DNA from: Cyclobacteriaceae bacterium | Lineage (GTDB): Bacteria > Bacteroidota > Bacteroidia > Cytophagales > Cyclobacteriaceae | NCBI GenBank assembly: GCA_019638275.1 | Contig: JAHBUC010000005.1 | Coordinates: 1-64,000 of the forward strand | Length of the DNA: 64,000 nt | Reading direction: 5' to 3' | Shown: positions 60,202-64,000 of the stretch, piece by piece | How the letters are laid out: each line of letters opens with the position of its first letter | Numbering within the stretch: the first letter of the stretch is position 1 | The notes under the pieces: generated by a model | What the model saw: only the letters and a program-made list of their open reading frames with translations | Databases searched by the model: none | What the model was told of the DNA's origin: nothing | Position numbers and translations under genes: made by a program

Positions 60202-63200
60202 ATGAGATTTCTACTAATCATTCTGGGCCTGATGTTGATCGTTCCGGCCTGGTCGCAAAAGCTCGATATGGAAAAGCTCAAAGGCCTGAGTCCCCGGGCA
60301 ATTGGCCCTGCAGGCATGAGTGGCCGTATCACTGCTATTGATGCCGTGGTGAGCAACCCTGATATTATTTATGCCGGTGCCGCATCTGGCGGTGTGTGGC
60401 TTTCTACCAGTGGTGGTGTAACCTGGGAGCCTATTTTTGATAAAGAAGCCACCTTATCGATTGGTGCCATCGCCATTCAGCAGGATAACCCGGCTGTGGT
60501 GTGGGTGGGTACCGGTGAAGGTAATCCGCGCAACAGTTTGAATGGAGGCTATGGTATTTATAAAACGTTAGATGGTGGAAAAACATGGAAGTTGATGGGC
60601 CTTGAAAAAACCCGTCACATTCACCGTGTCATCATCGATCCAAAAAATCCTAACACTGTATATGTTGGTGCCATTGGTTCACCCTGGGGCGAACATCCAG
60701 AGCGTGGGGTTTACAAAACAACCGATGGTGGTGCTACCTGGGAGCGAATTCTTTTTGTGGATAACAAAACCGGTTGTGCCGAGTTGGTGATGGATCCATC
60801 CAACCCGAACAAGCTTTTTGCAAACATGTGGGAACACCGCAGAATGCCGTGGACATTCAATTCCGGTGGGCCGGGCTCTGGTCTTCATGTAACCTATGAT
60901 GGTGGTAAAACCTGGAAGAAGTTAACAAGCAAGGAAGGCTTGCCGGAGGGTGACCTTGGCCGAATGGGCCTCGCCATCGCGCGAAGCAAACCAAACATTG
61001 TGTATGCCTTGGTTGAATCCAAGAAAAACGCCTTGTACCGTTCGGAAGATGGCGGTGAGAAATGGACAATGGTTAACGACAAGAGTGAAATCGGTGACCG
61101 TCCCTTCTATTATTATGAGATTTATGTTGATCCGAAAAATGAAAACCGGTTGTATACTATTTTCTCACGTGTAAACGTGAGTGAAGATGGTGGAAAATCT
61201 TTTCAACAGTTGTTGCCCTACTTCGGTGTTCACCCCGATCACCATGCGTGGTGGATTCACCCTGAAAATCCAAACCTGATTATTGAAGGTAACGATGGTG
61301 GGTTGAACATTTCGCGCGATATGGGAAAGACCTGGGTGTTTGCCGATAACATTCCGGTGGGTCAGTTCTACCATATTAATGTAGACATGGCGCATCCGTA
61401 CAATGTGTATGGCGGTATGCAGGATAATGGCTCATGGGTTGGACCGGCTTACGTGTGGCGAAATGCCGGTATCCGCAACAGCTATTGGCAGGAAGTTTTA
61501 TTTGGTGATGGCTTTGATGCCGCACCCGATCCGGATGATAATCGTTACGGCTATGCCATGTCGCAGGGTGGTAACCTGGCACGTTTTGATTTGCAGACAG
61601 GCTTTACAAAAAATCTTCGCCCTACACATCCGGATGCAAACACGAAGTTGCGTTACAACTGGAATGCTGCTTTGGCGCAGGATCCATTGAGCAATTCAAC
61701 TATATATTATGGAAGCCAGTTCTTACATAAGTCGACCAACAAAGGCGACACGTGGGAAATCATTTCGCCTGATTTAACAACCAACGATCCATCCAAACAA
61801 AAACAACACGAAAGTGGTGGGCTTACCATGGATGCTACGGGTGCAGAAAATCATTGTACGATACTGGCTATCGCGCCAAGCCCGGTTAAGCAAGGTGTAA
61901 TTTGGGTAGGTACTGATGACGGACAGGTGCAGGTAACACAAGATGGTGGCAAAACCTGGTCGAACACTACGTCCAGAATAATTGGCATACCTAAAAATTC
62001 GTGGGTAGCGCAAATACAAGCATCAACCTACAATGCCGGTGAAGCCTTTGTAGTTGTAAATAATTACAGATTGTTTGATTACAAGCCTTATTTATTCCGG
62101 ACGAAAGATTTTGGAGCAACCTGGGAGAGTTTGGTTACACCCGCGCAAATTGGTGAGAACAACTTCACGCTTTCCGTGGTACAGGATCCGGTTGAACCGA
62201 AGCTTATTTTCCTCGGAGCAGAAAATGGTTTGTTTGTTACCATTGATGGCGGAAGAAACTGGACAAAGTGGACAAACGATTACCCGGCTGGAACACCAAC
62301 CATTGATATGGTGATTCATCCGCGTGAGCATGATCTGGTTATCGGAACATTTGGCCGCGCCATTTATGTGTTGGATGATATTCGTCCGCTACGCGAGATG
62401 GCGAAGTCGGCTTCGGTTGTTTCCAAAACGGTTCACGTTTTTACACCTCCGGATGCGTATTTGGTTTCAATTCAGCAACCTTCAGGACCACGCTTTGATG
62501 CCAATGCCGTGTTCAACGGACAAAACAGACAGCCGGGCGCCATGATTTCGTATTCTGTAAACAAACCTTCTGATGATCCTAAACCTGCAGCCGTAGAAGC
62601 CAAGGGAAAGAAAGTCAAGGAAGAGCCCAAACCAGTTACACCTGAGCCTAAAAAAGGAGTAAAGTATGATTCCGTGAAACTGGAAATCTTCAACGCAAAA
62701 GGTGAATTGATCAACACCCTTCGCCAGAAGGCTCCTGAAACCAATGGTGTTTACCGGATGAGCTGGATGCTGAATGAAAAAAGTGACCGGCAACCTTCGC
62801 GTCAGGCACCACGCGGTGGCATGGGTGGCGGAGGTTTTGGTGGCTTTGGCGGAACAACTGTGCTTCCGGGCACCTATAAACTACGCGTTACGTTTGGCGA
62901 TCAGAAAGATTCAACCGCTATTGTTGTAAAAGCTGATCCACGCATGGATGTTCCGGCTGCTGTGTATGAACAACGCTATGCCATGATTAAGGATTTACAG
63001 AAACTGCGCAGTCAGGCTACCGCGGCCACTGACAGGTTGCGTGAGTCAAAAGAGATTGTGGAGGAATACGAGAAGAAAATTAAGGATGCAAAACGCGATG
63101 ACCTGAAAGATGCGGCAGCCAAAACAAAAGTTGTGAAAGATTCCATCAATGCTTTGTTCGATTACATTCTGGGCAAAGTGGATAACCGCCAGGGCATTGT

Positions 63201-63438
63201 GCGTTCGCCTGATCCCACTCCGGTTTCGTATATCAATACGGCAATGGGTTATGTGGGCCGTTCCCGCGATCCGATCAGTGAAACGGATAGAAGGGTGGTG
63301 AAACATGCTGAGGATAAAATCGCAGAATTGGTGAAACGTGTTAATGCGTTTTACGATAGCACCTGGAAAGAATACCGCGCGATGATGGAAAAAGTATCGC
63401 TGTCACCGTTTAAGGATTACGAACCGATTAAACAATAA
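60202..63438 (+). CDS. Secreted BNR/sortilin-type beta-propeller protein
   Basis: This is a 1078-residue exported protein (signal peptide ending PAWSQ). More than ten BNR/Asp-box type motifs (S-x-DGG-x-T/S-W, for example TLDGGKTWKL, TTDGGATWERI, TYDGGKTWKKL, SEDGGEKWTMV, TQDGGKTWSN) make up one or two propellers to about residue 740. A Pro/Lys-rich linker, a Gly-rich loop (GGMGGGGFGGFGG) and a coiled-coil tail follow. Such proteins are annotated as glycosyl hydrolases or VPS10 sortilin-like. No catalytic residue can be assigned. A terminator follows. Confidence 0.88.
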   Translation: MRFLLIILGLMLIVPAWSQKLDMEKLKGLSPRAIGPAGMSGRITAIDAVVSNPDIIYAGAASGGVWLSTSGGVTWEPIFDKEATLSIGAIAIQQDNPAVVWVGTGEGNPRNSLNGGYGIYKTLDGGKTWKLMGLEKTRHIHRVIIDPKNPNTVYVGAIGSPWGEHPERGVYKTTDGGATWERILFVDNKTGCAELVMDPSNPNKLFANMWEHRRMPWTFNSGGPGSGLHVTYDGGKTWKKLTSKEGLPEGDLGRMGLAIARSKPNIVYALVESKKNALYRSEDGGEKWTMVNDKSEIGDRPFYYYEIYVDPKNENRLYTIFSRVNVSEDGGKSFQQLLPYFGVHPDHHAWWIHPENPNLIIEGNDGGLNISRDMGKTWVFADNIPVGQFYHINVDMAHPYNVYGGMQDNGSWVGPAYVWRNAGIRNSYWQEVLFGDGFDAAPDPDDNRYGYAMSQGGNLARFDLQTGFTKNLRPTHPDANTKLRYNWNAALAQDPLSNSTIYYGSQFLHKSTNKGDTWEIISPDLTTNDPSKQKQHESGGLTMDATGAENHCTILAIAPSPVKQGVIWVGTDDGQVQVTQDGGKTWSNTTSRIIGIPKNSWVAQIQASTYNAGEAFVVVNNYRLFDYKPYLFRTKDFGATWESLVTPAQIGENNFTLSVVQDPVEPKLIFLGAENGLFVTIDGGRNWTKWTNDYPAGTPTIDMVIHPREHDLVIGTFGRAIYVLDDIRPLREMAKSASVVSKTVHVFTPPDAYLVSIQQPSGPRFDANAVFNGQNRQPGAMISYSVNKPSDDPKPAAVEAKGKKVKEEPKPVTPEPKKGVKYDSVKLEIFNAKGELINTLRQKAPETNGVYRMSWMLNEKSDRQPSRQAPRGGMGGGGFGGFGGTTVLPGTYKLRVTFGDQKDSTAIVVKADPRMDVPAAVYEQRYAMIKDLQKLRSQATAATDRLRESKEIVEEYEKKIKDAKRDDLKDAAAKTKVVKDSINALFDYILGKVDNRQGIVRSPDPTPVSYINTAMGYVGRSRDPISETDRRVVKHAEDKIAELVKRVNAFYDSTWKEYRAMMEKVSLSPFKDYEPIKQ

Positions 63439-63525
63439 TGAACAATGACAATTAGCAGTTGACAATGTTTATGACATGTCAACTGCCCTTTTGTCAACTG
63501 TCAACTAATACACGAATTAATATTG

Positions 63526-63562
63526 AAAGTCTGGCGGAATAAACCCACCAGACTTTTATTTT
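63526..63562 (+). terminator. Rho-independent terminator after the BNR gene
   Basis: AAAGTCTGGCGG (63526-63537) and CCACCAGACTTT (63545-63556) pair with one mismatch around AATAAAC and are followed by a T-rich tail. Confidence 0.8.
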
Positions 63563-63573
63563 TAAGCCGCATT

Positions 63574-64000
63574 ATGGTAACGATTAAAAATTTGTCATTC
63601 GCCTACGGAAATCAGAAAGGCATGCGCTTCCCTGACTTCAGCATTGCCAAAGGCGAGCATTGCCTGTTGTTGGGTGAATCCGGAAGCGGAAAAACCACCT
63701 TGCTCCACGTTTTAGGTGGTTTGCTTCGCGGTTATTCTGGTTCAGTTGAAGTGGCTGGAACAGAACTTTCATCTTTGTCGGAAACAGCATTGGATCATTT
63801 TCGGGGCAAGCACATGGGGTTTGTGTTTCAGCGCAACCATCTTATTACTGCGCTTTCTGTAGAAAAAAATTTAGTGATGGCACCTTACCTGGCCGAACTG
63901 CCGGTTAAGCCTCAGCAGGTTGATGACGTGTTAAAGAGCCTGGGCATTGAAACAAAGAAACACAGCAAAGTCACTGAGCTGAGCCAGGGGCAGGCGCAAC
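63574..64000 (+). CDS. ABC transporter ATP-binding protein, cut by the window end
   Basis: The first 142 residues of an ABC ATPase are visible, starting at the ATG at 63574. Walker A is GESGSGKTT (about 35-43), the Q-loop is GFVFQRNHLI, and the signature begins LSQGQ at the edge. The spacing and the short N terminus fit the LolD/MacB-type group that powers lipoprotein or peptide export. The reading frame remains open at the window edge, so the Walker B and H-loop are not seen. Confidence 0.9.
   Translation, partial: MVTIKNLSFAYGNQKGMRFPDFSIAKGEHCLLLGESGSGKTTLLHVLGGLLRGYSGSVEVAGTELSSLSETALDHFRGKHMGFVFQRNHLITALSVEKNLVMAPYLAELPVKPQQVDDVLKSLGIETKKHSKVTELSQGQAQ

Overview
The window looks like a chromosomal segment of a Bacteroidota bacterium, most likely of the Cytophagales group. 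Signs of this are the short 287-residue primary sigma factor (36185-37048), FecI/FecR/TonB-receptor signalling, DUF6443-type RHS proteins, DUF2911 and DUF4097 proteins, and many signal-peptide or lipoprotein genes. The genus cannot be read from the sequence. No tRNA, rRNA, CRISPR array, transposase or integrase gene was seen.

Region 1 (1-7705) is the most unusual part. It holds consecutive one- or two-gene units, all on the plus strand, separated by long imperfect palindromes of 134-178 bp. Each palindrome starts at an AAC triplet and ends at a GTT triplet. The first bases of each unit (GTT...) are the reverse complement of the last bases of the SAME unit (...AAC), over 9 to 18 bp. This is the geometry of integron gene cassettes with attC sites. 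The sites are long and their outer boxes mostly do not fit the usual GTTRRRY/RYYYAAC consensus. Cargo: a lipoprotein, a CoiA-like nuclease with coiled coils, an unknown protein, an AraC regulator with an NTF2-like protein, an HNH endonuclease interrupted by an in-frame TGA, and an outer-membrane barrel protein.

Region 2 (7706-10860) is a small accessory patch: a RadC/JAB protein, an ASCH-domain protein overlapping a GNAT-like protein, a decayed second copy of the radC 3' end, an ECF sigma factor, and two tandem XRE regulators that each carry the same operator palindrome.

Region 3 (11181-22970) is a secreted RHS cluster. It has an RHS protein without a toxin tip, a small secreted protein, a 1773-residue RHS protein ending in a putative M91-type zinc metallopeptidase (HEIRH), a lipoprotein that may be its immunity protein, a frameshifted remnant, and an outer-membrane protein.

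Region 4 (23423-28704) is signalling. It contains a lipoprotein, a membrane protein, a NarL-type kinase and regulator, a receiver-less LuxR-type protein, a single-domain response regulator, and a LytS/LytTR pair. A TAGGAG-x3-CTCCTA palindrome occurs upstream of the RHS cluster, the lipoprotein gene and the receiver-less regulator, which suggests one regulon.

Region 5 (28922-53094) is mostly chromosomal core: flotillin-like FloA, an ECF sigma/anti-sigma/DUF4097 operon, galactokinase, primary sigma factor, TonB, a MacB-type permease, acyl carrier protein, an NtrY/NtrC-like pair, LpxH, FtsH, RsfS and BirA.

Region 6 (53091-64000) holds a secreted putative zinc protease, a TonB-dependent receptor, an STN-domain protein with LA_2272-like repeats, FecR, FecI, a 1078-residue BNR-repeat protein and the start of an ABC ATPase gene. 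Two matching ECF-type promoters, upstream of the sigma gene and of the receptor gene, link these into one signalling unit.
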